Source: Streptomyces sp. STR69 (GTDB lineage Bacteria > Actinomycetota > Actinomycetes > Streptomycetales > Streptomycetaceae). Taken from it: a stretch of 64,000 bases of DNA. A program made the translations under genes and the position numbers. The stretch spans positions 62,001 to 126,000 of the forward strand of contig NZ_JALJRY010000022.1 in the NCBI RefSeq assembly GCF_024519455.1, given 5' to 3'. Under the pieces are notes generated by a model. It was not told where the DNA came from and made no database searches. It was given only the letters and a program-made list of their open reading frames with translations. How positions within the stretch are numbered: the first letter of the stretch is position 1; every line of letters starts with the position of its first letter. Positions 25,909-34,085 of the stretch are shown here, one piece after another.

Positions 25909-26802
25909 CTAGCCACGACGGCGGCGCGCCGTGATCACCGCTCCCCCGCCCACCGCCAGCAACAACACTGCCCCACCCGCGACATACGGTGTCATGGAGC
26001 TACCCCCCGTCTCGGCCAACCCCTCCTCCACCGGAGCCCCCTGCGGCTTCACGTCCGGGGCCGACGACGGTGACGGTGACGGTGACGGTGCCTCACAGGT
26101 CGCCCGCGCCAACGTCACCGTCCCCTCCACATCCGCCACGTTCAGCTTCAACGGGTTGACGGACACCTTGAGTTGGAGCGCGGTCGCAGCGGCCGTCCGG
26201 GACGTGGTCGACGTCTTGGACAAGTCGAGCCGCACCGACCCGACCCCCGGCACCTGAACCTCCGTAGGACCACCGGCGGTCACCGTGACCCGCTTACCGA
26301 GCACCGTCACCGCCCCCGGCAGATGCGACGTGGCGACCGGCGCCTTCCCCGCCTCGCACGTCGCCTTGGAGGTGACCGCGTCGACCTCGATGAGCGAGAG
26401 CAACGGCAACCCGGGCACATGGAGCCGGACATGGGCGAGGTTCGTGTACCCCTCGGCCTGCGTCGCGGACACCGTCGCCTTCGCCGTGGCGACGTCCGCG
26501 CTGAGCACACTGAACGGCTGCCCACCGTTCACCCCGTCCAACTGGGCGCTGAGCGCGGTCTTTTCGGCGCTCTGCGGTGCCTGGACCTCGTTGAGGGAGA
26601 CCGCGAGCGGAACGTCCACGGTCTTGTTGAGCAGGGACACGTCGAGCCCGGTACGCAGGACGACGGCGCTCGCACGACCCTGGTCGGTTCTCGCGTGGGC
26701 GGACCCCGCGCCGGCCAGCGTCGCGGGACCGGCGGCGAGAGCGGCGGCCGTGGCGACGGTGGCCCAACGGCGTGCGGGCATGCGGAAGTTGGTGCCGTTC
26801 AA
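25909..26802 (-). CDS. LAETG-anchored secreted surface protein (SCO1860-like)
   Basis: A 297-residue cell-wall protein. A signal peptide ends near GSAHA (about residue 37). The central region is Ala/Val/Thr-rich with no enzyme motif. The C-terminus has the full sortase sorting signal: LAETGG, a hydrophobic helix (about residues 274-292) and the basic tail ARRRRG. The start is TTG after a GGGGG SD; an ATG seven codons later is an alternative. This is a sortase E-type signal (LAxTG), and no sortase gene is in the window. The name follows a family recalled from S. coelicolor; its function is unknown. Confidence 0.85.
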   Translation of the reverse strand: MNGTNFRMPARRWATVATAAALAAGPATLAGAGSAHARTDQGRASAVVLRTGLDVSLLNKTVDVPLAVSLNEVQAPQSAEKTALSAQLDGVNGGQPFSVLSADVATAKATVSATQAEGYTNLAHVRLHVPGLPLLSLIEVDAVTSKATCEAGKAPVATSHLPGAVTVLGKRVTVTAGGPTEVQVPGVGSVRLDLSKTSTTSRTAAATALQLKVSVNPLKLNVADVEGTVTLARATCEAPSPSPSPSSAPDVKPQGAPVEEGLAETGGSSMTPYVAGGAVLLLAVGGGAVITARRRRG

Positions 26803-26848
26803 GGTGTGGGACCCCCAGAAGAGACATGCTTGGGACCCGGTAAGAATT

Positions 26849-26902
26849 ACCCACGAAGGGTGAACCGTCAGCGATCCCGCGTCACTTCACCCCATCGTGG
26901 GT
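26849..26902. terminator. Inverted repeat after the amidohydrolase gene
   Basis: ACCCACGAAGGGTGAA and TTCACCCCATCGTGGGT form a 15-16 bp imperfect stem with a 21-nt loop. It lies 32 nt beyond the amidohydrolase stop and 47 nt upstream of the LAETG gene on the same strand. It could be a terminator, or an operator for the LAETG gene. Confidence 0.5.
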
Positions 26903-26933
26903 TTTCCGTGAACGCATTCGAATCGACTGGCGA

Positions 26934-28025
26934 CTATTCGACCACCAGCCCGTTCAGCACCACTCGTCGCGGCGACGCCAGGACGCGGACATCGGCGCGC
27001 GGGTCCGCCTCGTACACGACGAAGTCCGCCGGCGCGCCCTCCTCGAGCCCGGGCCGCCCGAGCCACCGCCGCGCGCCCCACGCGGTCGCCGAGAGCGCCT
27101 CCACGGCCGGGATGCCGGCGGTGACGAGCTCGGCGACCTCGGCGGCGACCAGGCCGTGGGCCAACGACCCCCCGGCGTCCGTGCCGACGTACACCGGGAC
27201 GCCCGCGTCGTAGGCGGCGCGCACGGTGTCGTAGCGCCGCTCGTACAGTCGCCGCAGATGGGCGGACCAGCGTGGGTACTTGGCGTCGCCGCCCTCGGCG
27301 AGCTTCGGGAAGGTCGCGATGTTCACGAGGGTCGGGACGATCGCCACGCCCCGCGAGGCGAACAGCGGGATGATCTCCTCGGTGAGGCCGGTCGCGTGCT
27401 CGATGCAGTCGATGCCCGCCTCGACCAGGTCGCGCAACGCGTCCTCCGCGAAGCAGTGCGCGGTGACACGGGCGCCGAGCCGGTGCGCTTCGGCGATCGC
27501 CGCCTCCACGGCCTCGCGCGGCCAGCAGGCCGACAGGTCGCCGAGGTCGCGGTCGATCCAGTCGCCGACCAACTTGACCCAGCCGTCGCCGCGTCGGGCC
27601 TCCTGGCCGACGTAGGCGACGAGTTCGTCCGGTTCGATCTCGTGGGCGAAGTTGCGGATGTATCGGCGGGTGCGGGCGATGTGTCTGCCCGCGCGGACGA
27701 TCTTCGGTAGGTCCTCGCGGTCGTCGATCCAGCGGGTGTCGGACGGCGAACCCGCGTCGCGGAGCAGGAGGGTGCCGGCATCGCGGTCGGTGAGGGCCTG
27801 TTGCTCGGCGGTCTCGGCGTCTACCGGGCCATGGGTTCCCAGGCCTACGTGGCAGTGGGCGTCCACGAGGCCGGGGAGGGCCCAGCCGTCGACCGTCCGG
27901 ATGTCGTCGGCGTGGACGGGGCGGTCGTAGGAGATGCGGCCGTCGATGACCCAGAGTTCGTCGCGGATGTCCTCGGGGCCCACCAGGACTCGGCCCTTCA
28001 TGTGCAGCACCGGTAGATCGCTCAT
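26934..28025 (-). CDS. Amidohydrolase family protein (imidazolonepropionase-like)
   Basis: Metal-dependent hydrolase of about 363 residues. The typical order of metal ligands is visible: VDAHCHVGLG (HxH of strand 1), a central VKLVGDW lysine strand, ARVTAHCFAED and CIEHATGL histidines, and VGTDAGGSL with the catalytic Asp. The start is the ATG of MSDLPVLHMKG. It follows the ABC ATPase by about 90 nt, mostly a repeat element, and may be co-transcribed with the amino-acid importer. The substrate is unknown; an imported cyclic amide or peptide is a reasonable guess. Confidence 0.88.
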   Translation of the reverse strand: MSDLPVLHMKGRVLVGPEDIRDELWVIDGRISYDRPVHADDIRTVDGWALPGLVDAHCHVGLGTHGPVDAETAEQQALTDRDAGTLLLRDAGSPSDTRWIDDREDLPKIVRAGRHIARTRRYIRNFAHEIEPDELVAYVGQEARRGDGWVKLVGDWIDRDLGDLSACWPREAVEAAIAEAHRLGARVTAHCFAEDALRDLVEAGIDCIEHATGLTEEIIPLFASRGVAIVPTLVNIATFPKLAEGGDAKYPRWSAHLRRLYERRYDTVRAAYDAGVPVYVGTDAGGSLAHGLVAAEVAELVTAGIPAVEALSATAWGARRWLGRPGLEEGAPADFVVYEADPRADVRVLASPRRVVLNGLVVE

Positions 28026-28052
28026 GGACGCACGATAGTTCGTCGGGTGCGG

Positions 28053-28121
28053 GTCCGTCGTGGCTGGTCGCGCCCACGCGGCGCAGCCGCAAATCGGCAC
28101 AGCCCCGCGCCCCTCAGGGGC
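28053..28121 (-). repeat. Streptomyces GC-rich intergenic repeat element
   Basis: Read on the minus strand it runs from GGGGCGCGGGGCTGTG through GCGGCTGCGCCGC (a small hairpin) to GCGCGACCAGCCACGACGG. From memory this sequence occurs many times between Streptomyces genes. It overlaps the last codons of the ABC ATPase gene and supplies its stop. A shorter relative lies at 40874-40908. Confidence 0.65.
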
Positions 28122-28902
28122 CGCTGCCCTCGTCGTCCACGTCAGCCATCGCGGGGTCCAGCAGCCGGGACAGGAAATGGCGGGTGCGGGCGTGCTGCGG
28201 CTTGGTGATGACCCGGTCCGGTGTGCCGTCCTCGACGATCACCCCGGCGTCCATGAACACCACCCGGTCAGCGACCTCGCGTGCGAACGTCATCTCGTGG
28301 GTGACCACCATCATGGTCATGCCCTCGTTCGCGAGCATCCGCATGACCGCCAGTACGTCGCCCACCAGTTCCGGGTCGAGTGCGGAGGTCGGTTCGTCGA
28401 AGAGCATCACCTCGGGGTCCATCGCCAACGCCCGTGCGATCGCGACGCGTTGCTGCTGGCCGCCGGAGAGGGACGCGGGGTGGGCCGCCGCCTTCTCGGA
28501 GAGACCCACGCGCCGCAGGTTCTCCGCGGCGACCCTCTCGGCCGCCGCCCTGTCCCGGCGCAGGACCCGGCGTTGGGGCAGGGTGAGGTTCTCGGTGACG
28601 GTCAGGTGCGGGAAGAGGTTGAACTGCTGGAAGACCATGCCGATACGACGGCGTACGGCGTCGATGTCGACATCGGGGTCGGTGACCTCGGTGCCGCCGA
28701 CGAACACCCGCCCCTCGGTGGGTTCTTCGAGCAGGTTCACACACCGCAACAGGGTCGACTTGCCCGAGCCCGACGGCCCGATGACGCACACCACCTCCCC
28801 CTGCCCGATCTCCAGGTCGATGCCGCGCAGTACCTCATTCGTGCCGAACGACTTGTGCAGGCCGCGCACTTCGATCTCGGGATTCCCCGACGGGGCGGTC
28901 AT
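28114..28902 (-). CDS. Polar amino-acid ABC transporter ATP-binding protein
   Basis: GlnQ/HisP-type ATPase of 262 residues that powers the importer encoded just upstream. Motifs: IGPSGSGKSTLLR (Walker A), VFQQFNLFPHLTV (Q-loop), SLSGGQQQRVAIARAL (signature), VMLFDEPTSALDPELV (Walker B) and VVTHEMTFA (H-loop). The start overlaps the permease stop (ATGA). The final codons run into an intergenic repeat, so the C-terminal residues after MADVDDEG may be repeat-derived. Confidence 0.94.
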   Translation of the reverse strand: MTAPSGNPEIEVRGLHKSFGTNEVLRGIDLEIGQGEVVCVIGPSGSGKSTLLRCVNLLEEPTEGRVFVGGTEVTDPDVDIDAVRRRIGMVFQQFNLFPHLTVTENLTLPQRRVLRRDRAAAERVAAENLRRVGLSEKAAAHPASLSGGQQQRVAIARALAMDPEVMLFDEPTSALDPELVGDVLAVMRMLANEGMTMMVVTHEMTFAREVADRVVFMDAGVIVEDGTPDRVITKPQHARTRHFLSRLLDPAMADVDDEGSGP

Positions 28903-29726
28903 CGCACGGCCTCCCCGGTCTTCGTCTCCATGCGGCGCACCACGAAGCTCAGCGGGATCGTGACGAGGAGATAGCACAGGCCCGCGACCAGGATGGGCGT
29001 GGAGTTGGCGGTCGTACTGGCCAAGTCCCGTCCGTATTTGGACAGTTCGCGCTCCTCCAGGGTGACGCCGAGGAACAGGACCAGGGAGGAGTCCTTGAAG
29101 AGCAGCACGAGTTCGTTGGTGAGGGGCGGCAGGATGATCCGGAGCGCCTGCGGGACGACGATCGACACCATGGCCCGCGCCTGCGAGAAGCCGAGCGAAC
29201 GGGCCGCCTCCAGCTGCCCCCTGGGTACCGCCTGGATGCCCGCGCGGATCGTCTCCGCCATGTACGCGGCCGACACCAGGCCGAGCGCGAGGGCGACCTT
29301 GCCGTACGTACCGCCGACGATCTCCGTCCCGGGGAAGGCGAGCGGCACGGCGACACCGACGAAGATGAAGATCAGCAGGGCGGGCAGGCCCCGGAAGATC
29401 TCGATGTAGATCCCGGCGAGCCAGCGGTACGGTCCGACGGACGACAGCCGCATCAGCGCGACGACCATGCCGAGGACGAGTCCGAAGACGAAGCCCGACA
29501 GGGTGTAGAGCACCGTGTTCTTCAACGCCAGCGTGATGACGTCGGGGAACATCTGCTTGGCGATGCTCCACTGCGCGAACTGGTTCTTCAGCCGGCCCCA
29601 GTCGGCGGTGACCGCGAAGGCGATCACCGCGCCGAGGAACACCGTGTACTGAACTCCCCTGGACAGCCTGCGCCGTTGACGACGCGTCAGGCCCTTCGCC
29701 CTCGGCTGGAGTTGCAGGTCGGTCAT
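28899..29726 (-). CDS. Polar amino-acid ABC transporter permease
   Basis: Integral membrane subunit of the HisM/GlnP type, about 275 residues. Five or six hydrophobic segments follow a basic N-terminus (GLTRRQRRRLSRG). The EAA loop that contacts the ATPase is visible as QLEAARSLGFSQARAMVSIV. The start overlaps the stop of the binding-protein gene (ATGA). An ATG 51 nt upstream is less likely because it lies inside the binding-protein gene. Confidence 0.93.
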   Translation of the reverse strand: MTDLQLQPRAKGLTRRQRRRLSRGVQYTVFLGAVIAFAVTADWGRLKNQFAQWSIAKQMFPDVITLALKNTVLYTLSGFVFGLVLGMVVALMRLSSVGPYRWLAGIYIEIFRGLPALLIFIFVGVAVPLAFPGTEIVGGTYGKVALALGLVSAAYMAETIRAGIQAVPRGQLEAARSLGFSQARAMVSIVVPQALRIILPPLTNELVLLFKDSSLVLFLGVTLEERELSKYGRDLASTTANSTPILVAGLCYLLVTIPLSFVVRRMETKTGEAVR

Positions 29727-30580
29727 GAGGCCGAGGGTGACGGCGAGGCGGCCGAGGCGTCGTACGGGCCGATCCACTTCTCGTACAGCTTCTTGTACGT
29801 GCCGTCGGCCTTCGCGTCCTTGATCGCCCTGTTGATGGCGGCGAGGAGTTTCGTGTTGCCCTTCTTGACCGTGAAGCCGTACTGCTCACCGGTGTTGAGG
29901 TTGTCGACGACCTCGAAGGCGTCGGCGTTGGCCTTGGTCTTCAACCAGCCCTGTACGACGGGGTAGTCGATGATGACGGCCTGGACCTGGCCGGTGCGCA
30001 GGCCGTTGAGGACGGCGTCGGAGGACTCGAAGGAGACGGGGTCGAAGCCCTTGCTCTTCGCGTAGTCCTCGCCGGTGGTCTGCGCCTGGGCGCCGAGCTT
30101 CTTGCCCTTGGTCTTCACGTCGGCGAGGGAGGTGATCCCGCTCTTCTTGTCGACGAGGACGGCCTGGGTGGCGTCGAAGTAGGGGTCGGAGAAGTCGACG
30201 TTCTTCTTGCGCTCGGCGGTGATGGTCATACCGGCGGCAGCGAGGTCGCATTCGTCGGCGTTGAGGAAGGCGCCGGTCTTGAAGTTCTCGAAGGGGGTGT
30301 CGAGGATCTGCTGCTTCACGCCGAGGTTCTTGGCCACGAGGTCGATGAGGGAGACGTCGAAGCCCTGCACCTTGCCGTCGATCTCGGACTGGAAGGGCGG
30401 GTAGGGCAGGTGGGTGCAGGTCGTGAGCCGACCCGCCTTGACGAGTTCGACGCCACCGGCGGCGGTCTTAGAACCGCTGCCGCCGCTGTCGCTCGACGTG
30501 CAGCCGGCCACGAGGACGAGTGCGGCCGTCGCGGTGGTGGCGGCCAGGGTGCGGGCCCGGCGGCCGAGGAGCGTGTTCAC
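29723..30580 (-). CDS. Amino-acid ABC transporter substrate-binding lipoprotein
   Basis: Family 3 extracellular solute-binding protein of 285 residues. The lipoprotein signal has the lipobox LVAGC with the lipidated Cys at about residue 27. Mature regions show LTTCTHLPYPPFQ, FDVSLIDLVAKNLGV and DLAAAGMTITAERKKNVDFSDPYF, the family signature. It is the first gene of a three-gene importer operon (binding protein, permease, ATPase). It is divergent from a class V aminotransferase. The amino acid carried cannot be fixed from sequence. Confidence 0.93.
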   Translation of the reverse strand: MNTLLGRRARTLAATTATAALVLVAGCTSSDSGGSGSKTAAGGVELVKAGRLTTCTHLPYPPFQSEIDGKVQGFDVSLIDLVAKNLGVKQQILDTPFENFKTGAFLNADECDLAAAGMTITAERKKNVDFSDPYFDATQAVLVDKKSGITSLADVKTKGKKLGAQAQTTGEDYAKSKGFDPVSFESSDAVLNGLRTGQVQAVIIDYPVVQGWLKTKANADAFEVVDNLNTGEQYGFTVKKGNTKLLAAINRAIKDAKADGTYKKLYEKWIGPYDASAASPSPSAS

Positions 30581-30783
30581 GGAGGCCTCCTGTGACGGAA
30601 CTGTGGCTTCCGATTATTCGGAGGGGCGGGGCGGCCCGCTCGTGGTGAGGTGTCGGGCACGGGGCCGTACGGGCTAAGAAGTCGCCGGTCAGAGGGGCGC
30701 GGAGGGCAGTGCGGGGCGCCGGTTACGCTCGTTCCCATCGATCCCGGGACACCTTCGGTCCCCGCGAGTGAAAGAGCACCGCC

Positions 30784-31884
30784 GTGACGCACCCCTTCCT
30801 TGACCTGGCCCCGCTGAGCGCCGCGCACTTCGCCTCGATCGAGGACCGGGTGGCCCGGCTGCTCGGCACCGATCAGGATGTCGTGATCATGCAGGGCGAA
30901 GCGTTGCTGCCGTTGGAGGGCGCGATCCGTTCGACGGCCGGTCAGGGCACGGTCGCGCTGAACGTCATCACCGGCCCCTACGGGCAGACCTTCGGAGACT
31001 GGCTGCGGGACTGCGGCGCCGAGGTGATCGACCTGGCGGTCCCATTCCACACGGCGGTGACCGCGGAGCAGATCCGAGAGGCCTTCGCCGAGCACCCGGA
31101 GATCGACTTCGTCTCCCTCGTCCACGCGGAGGCGGCGACCGGCAACACCAACCCGGTCGCGGAGATCGGCGAGGTCGTACGCGCGCACGGCGCCCTCTTC
31201 TACCTCGACGCGGTGGCCTCCATCGGCGCGGAACCGGTGCTGCCGGACGCGTGGGGTGTCGACCTGTGCGTGATCGGCGCGCAGAAGGCGATGGGCGGCC
31301 CCGCGGGTGTGTCGGCGGTGTCGGTGAGCGAGCGCGCATGGTCGCGGATGACGTCCAACCCCGGAGCCCCGCGCCGCTCCTACCTCTCGTTGTTGGACTG
31401 GAAGGTCCGCTGCACCGACGCCGGCCGCAAGGCGCTGCCGCACGCACCGGCCCAGTTGGAGATGCTCGCCCTGGAGGCATGCGTGGCGCGGATCGAGTCG
31501 GAAGGCCTGGACACGGTGATGCGCCGCCACGCGGTAGCGGCTGCGGCGACACGGGCGGGCGCACTTGCCCTGGGCGGCGGCCTGGAGCCGTACGTCCACA
31601 ACGCGTCCGAGGCCGCCCCGGTCGCCACGACACTCAGGACACCGCCGGGTGTCGTCGCGTCGGAGCTGGTGACGAGGGCCCTGGCGTCGCACCCGACCCT
31701 GCCGCTGGCGGCGGGCGGTGGCGCCCTGTCCAAGGAGATGATCCGGGTCAACCACTACGGAGTGGACGCGACGGTGGGTGCGGTACAGAGCTGCTTGGCA
31801 GCACTGGGCACGGCACTGGCCGCGCAGGGGGTAGCGGTGGACCCGGAGGCGGCCCGGACTGCCGTGGAAGGGGCGTGGCGGTAA
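30784..31884 (+). CDS. Class V aminotransferase (alanine-glyoxylate type)
   Basis: Fold-type I PLP enzyme of 366 residues, related to alanine-glyoxylate and serine-pyruvate aminotransferases. The PLP lysine lies in CVIGAQKAMGGPAGVSAV, preceded by FYLDAVASIG with the cofactor Asp. VHAEAATGNTNPVAEIG is the substrate-side block. The start is GTG with GAAAGAG upstream. The reading frame continues for 28 codons after its TAA with coding-like composition (see findings). It lies between the divergent ABC importer and ectABCD; its partner pathway is not evident. Confidence 0.88.
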   Translation: MTHPFLDLAPLSAAHFASIEDRVARLLGTDQDVVIMQGEALLPLEGAIRSTAGQGTVALNVITGPYGQTFGDWLRDCGAEVIDLAVPFHTAVTAEQIREAFAEHPEIDFVSLVHAEAATGNTNPVAEIGEVVRAHGALFYLDAVASIGAEPVLPDAWGVDLCVIGAQKAMGGPAGVSAVSVSERAWSRMTSNPGAPRRSYLSLLDWKVRCTDAGRKALPHAPAQLEMLALEACVARIESEGLDTVMRRHAVAAAATRAGALALGGGLEPYVHNASEAAPVATTLRTPPGVVASELVTRALASHPTLPLAAGGGALSKEMIRVNHYGVDATVGAVQSCLAALGTALAAQGVAVDPEAARTAVEGAWR

Positions 31885-31890
31885 CCCTCG

Positions 31891-31971
31891 GTCGAGGAGT
31901 ATCTGCGGCACAACGGTCACGCCGATTTCCTGCGGGAAAGCATCGACGGTACGACCGGCACCCAATTCTGA
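31891..31971 (+). pseudogene. Coding-like fragment in frame after the aminotransferase stop
   Basis: Directly after the TAA of the aminotransferase, the same frame continues as VEEYLRHNGHADFLRESIDG and then TTGTQF, then stops. G/C at third positions is about 77 percent, like real genes here and unlike the AT-richer DNA that follows. It is either the end of a decayed gene or a lost C-terminal extension. No start codon or SD is present. Confidence 0.35.
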
Positions 31972-32047
31972 TTTCGGATGTAATTCCAGAATTCTTCTGC
32001 CCGGTTTCCGTGCCCCTAAACGCAAATAATTCGCGTAGATCTCGTGA

Positions 32048-32067
32048 GGGTCACACGCTTGTGACCC
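32048..32067. promoter_or_regulatory. 8-bp dyad and GTnAC elements upstream of ectA
   Basis: GGGTCACA and TGTGACCC flank CGCT, and GTTAC follows at 32068. GTnAC elements are the a-type half-sites bound by GlnR, which has been reported to repress ectABCD in S. coelicolor. The rest of the 331-bp gap holds a coding-like fragment, an AT-rich stretch and the hairpin at the ectA start; no gene is seen. Confidence 0.4.
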
Positions 32068-32177
32068 GTTACACAGACCGCCCGCTTTGCCCTTTATCTA
32101 CAGGTCAAATCCACACATTTAAACCGCACTCGCCCGCGTGATAACACAGCGCAGCAGCGGACGTAACCCCATCCCTC

Positions 32178-32218
32178 CATGCAATTTCGAATTTCCCTCG
32201 GTAAATTCAATTTGCATG
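32178..32218 (+). promoter_or_regulatory. AT-rich hairpin covering the ectA start codon
   Basis: CATGCAA pairs with TTGCATG, whose last three bases are the ectA ATG. After a T-T mismatch, two A-T pairs and a bulged C, GAATTT pairs with AAATTC; the loop is 8 nt. The 15-pair, A/T-rich stem is striking in DNA of this composition. It could be an RNA structure hiding the start codon, or a protein operator. TAAATT, 8 nt before the ATG, could instead be the -10 box of a leaderless message, in which case no RNA hairpin would form. Confidence 0.5.
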
Positions 32219-32722
32219 ACCGCCACCCGAGCAGACCTGCACATAGACCGCCCCACGGTGGCCGACGGCGCCGCGCTCTGGCGTATTGCCAAGGACTCGA
32301 ACGCCCTCGACCTGAACTCGTCGTACAGCTATCTGCTGTGGTGCCGGGACTTCGCCGGCACTTCCGCCGTCGTGCGGGACGAGCGCGGGGAACCGGTCGG
32401 TTTCGTCACCGGGTACGTGCCGCCGGACCGGCCCGGCACCCTGCTCGTGTGGCAGGTCGCCGTCGACGCCGCGCAGCGTGGCCGCGGACTGGCCGCCCGG
32501 CTCCTCGACGGGCTCACCGAGCGGGTCTCGGCCCACTACGGGCTGACCGCGATCGAGACCACGATCTCACCCGGCAACACCGCCTCCGAGCGCCTCTTCA
32601 CGTCGTACGCCGAACGCCACGGCGCCACCGTCGAGCGCACGGTCCTGTTCGAGGCCGGTGACTTCCCGGACGGACCCCACGACCCCGAAGTGCTGTACCG
32701 GATCGGCCCGTTGAGTCTCTGA
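32216..32722 (+). CDS. ectA: L-2,4-diaminobutyrate acetyltransferase EctA
   Basis: GNAT-fold enzyme that acetylates the 4-amino group of L-2,4-diaminobutyrate, the second step of ectoine synthesis. 168 residues. Family blocks: RPTVADGAALWRIAKDS, LDLNSSYSYLLWCRDF (diagnostic for EctA), QVAVDAAQRGRGLAARLL (acetyl-CoA loop) and ETTISPGNTAS. No SD precedes the ATG, and the start codon sits in an AT-rich hairpin. It is the first gene of ectABCD. Confidence 0.96.
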   Translation: MTATRADLHIDRPTVADGAALWRIAKDSNALDLNSSYSYLLWCRDFAGTSAVVRDERGEPVGFVTGYVPPDRPGTLLVWQVAVDAAQRGRGLAARLLDGLTERVSAHYGLTAIETTISPGNTASERLFTSYAERHGATVERTVLFEAGDFPDGPHDPEVLYRIGPLSL

Positions 32723-32767
32723 GACCCCGGCCTCCGAGAACCCCCCACCCCTTTAGGAGCGATTCGC

Positions 32768-34039
32768 GTGACCATCACCCAGCCCGATCTCAGCGTCTTC
32801 GAGACCCTGGAGTCCGAGGTCCGCAGCTACTGCCGCGGCTGGCCCACCGTCTTCGACCGGGCCCGGGGCAGCCGTATGTACGACGAGGACGGCCGCGCCT
32901 ACCTCGACTTCTTCGCGGGCGCCGGCTCGCTCAACTACGGGCACAACAACCCTGTCCTGAAACGGGCGTTGATCGACTACCTGGAGCGCGACGGCGTCAC
33001 CCACGGGCTCGACATGTCGACCGGTGCGAAGCGCGCGTTCCTGCAGACCTTCCAGGACCTGGTGCTGCGGCCCCGCGATCTGCCGTACAAGGTGATGTTC
33101 CCGGGCCCGACCGGCACCAACGCCGTTGAATCCGCACTGAAGTTGGCGCGGAAGGTGAAGGGCCGCGAGTCGATCGTGTCGTTCACCAACGCCTTCCACG
33201 GGATGTCGCTGGGCTCGCTGGCCGTGACCGGCAACGCGTTCAAGCGGGCCGGTGCCGGTATCCCGCTGGTGCACGGCACGCCGATGCCGTTCGACAACTA
33301 CTTCGACGGCCAGGTCCCCGACTTCCTGTGGTTCGAGCGGCTGTTGGAGGACCAGGGCTCCGGCCTCAACAAGCCCGCCGCGGTGATCGTCGAGACCGTG
33401 CAGGGCGAGGGCGGCATCAACGCCGCCCGCCCCGAATGGCTGCGCGCGCTCGCCGAGTTGTGCGAACGCCAGGACATGCTCCTCATCGTCGACGACATCC
33501 AGATGGGCTGCGGACGCACCGGCGCGTTCTTCTCCTTCGAGGAGTCCGGGATCGTGCCCGACATCGTCACCGTGTCCAAGTCCATCAGCGGCTACGGCCT
33601 TCCGATGTCCCTGTGCCTGTTCAAGCCCGAGCTGGACATCTGGGAGCCGGGCGAGCACAACGGCACGTTCCGCGGCAACAACCCGGCGTTCGTCACCGCC
33701 ACCGCCGCCCTGGAGACGTACTGGGCGGACGGCTCCGCGATGGAGAAGCAGACCCGGACCCGCGGCGAACAGGTCGAGCAGGGACTGATCTCCATCACCG
33801 AGGAGAACCTCGCCGACATCAAGGAGTACCGGGGCCGCGGGCTCGTCTGGGGCATCGAGTTCAAGGACCCCGAGCGCGCCGGACGGATCTGCGCCCGGGC
33901 CTTCGAACTCGGCCTGCTCGTCGAGACGTCGGGCCCGCAGGGCGAGGTCGTGAAACTGCTGCCCGCACTGACCATCACCCCCGAGGAACTGGACGAGGGG
34001 CTCAGCATCCTCGCCCGCGCCGTACGAGAAACCGTCTGA
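32768..34039 (+). CDS. ectB: Diaminobutyrate--2-oxoglutarate transaminase EctB
   Basis: Class III PLP aminotransferase that makes L-2,4-diaminobutyrate from aspartate semialdehyde and glutamate, the first step of ectoine synthesis. 423 residues. Blocks: DFFAGAGSLNYGHNNP, FPGPTGTNAVESALKLAR, ETVQGEGGINAA, LLIVDDIQMGCGRTG and the PLP lysine in TVSKSISGYGLPMS. The start is GTG after TTTAGGAG. It lies 45 nt downstream of ectA. Confidence 0.97.
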   Translation: MTITQPDLSVFETLESEVRSYCRGWPTVFDRARGSRMYDEDGRAYLDFFAGAGSLNYGHNNPVLKRALIDYLERDGVTHGLDMSTGAKRAFLQTFQDLVLRPRDLPYKVMFPGPTGTNAVESALKLARKVKGRESIVSFTNAFHGMSLGSLAVTGNAFKRAGAGIPLVHGTPMPFDNYFDGQVPDFLWFERLLEDQGSGLNKPAAVIVETVQGEGGINAARPEWLRALAELCERQDMLLIVDDIQMGCGRTGAFFSFEESGIVPDIVTVSKSISGYGLPMSLCLFKPELDIWEPGEHNGTFRGNNPAFVTATAALETYWADGSAMEKQTRTRGEQVEQGLISITEENLADIKEYRGRGLVWGIEFKDPERAGRICARAFELGLLVETSGPQGEVVKLLPALTITPEELDEGLSILARAVRETV

Positions 34040-34085
34040 ACAACCCGACCGTCCGACACCACGTCAAGGAGGCGTAAACAGCACC

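Noticed and set aside
28114..29889. A 591-residue frame that could be read as a permease-ATPase fusion
   Set aside because: Only the last 262 residues match an ABC ATPase. The upstream part is an out-of-frame reading of the permease gene, which has its own intact frame.
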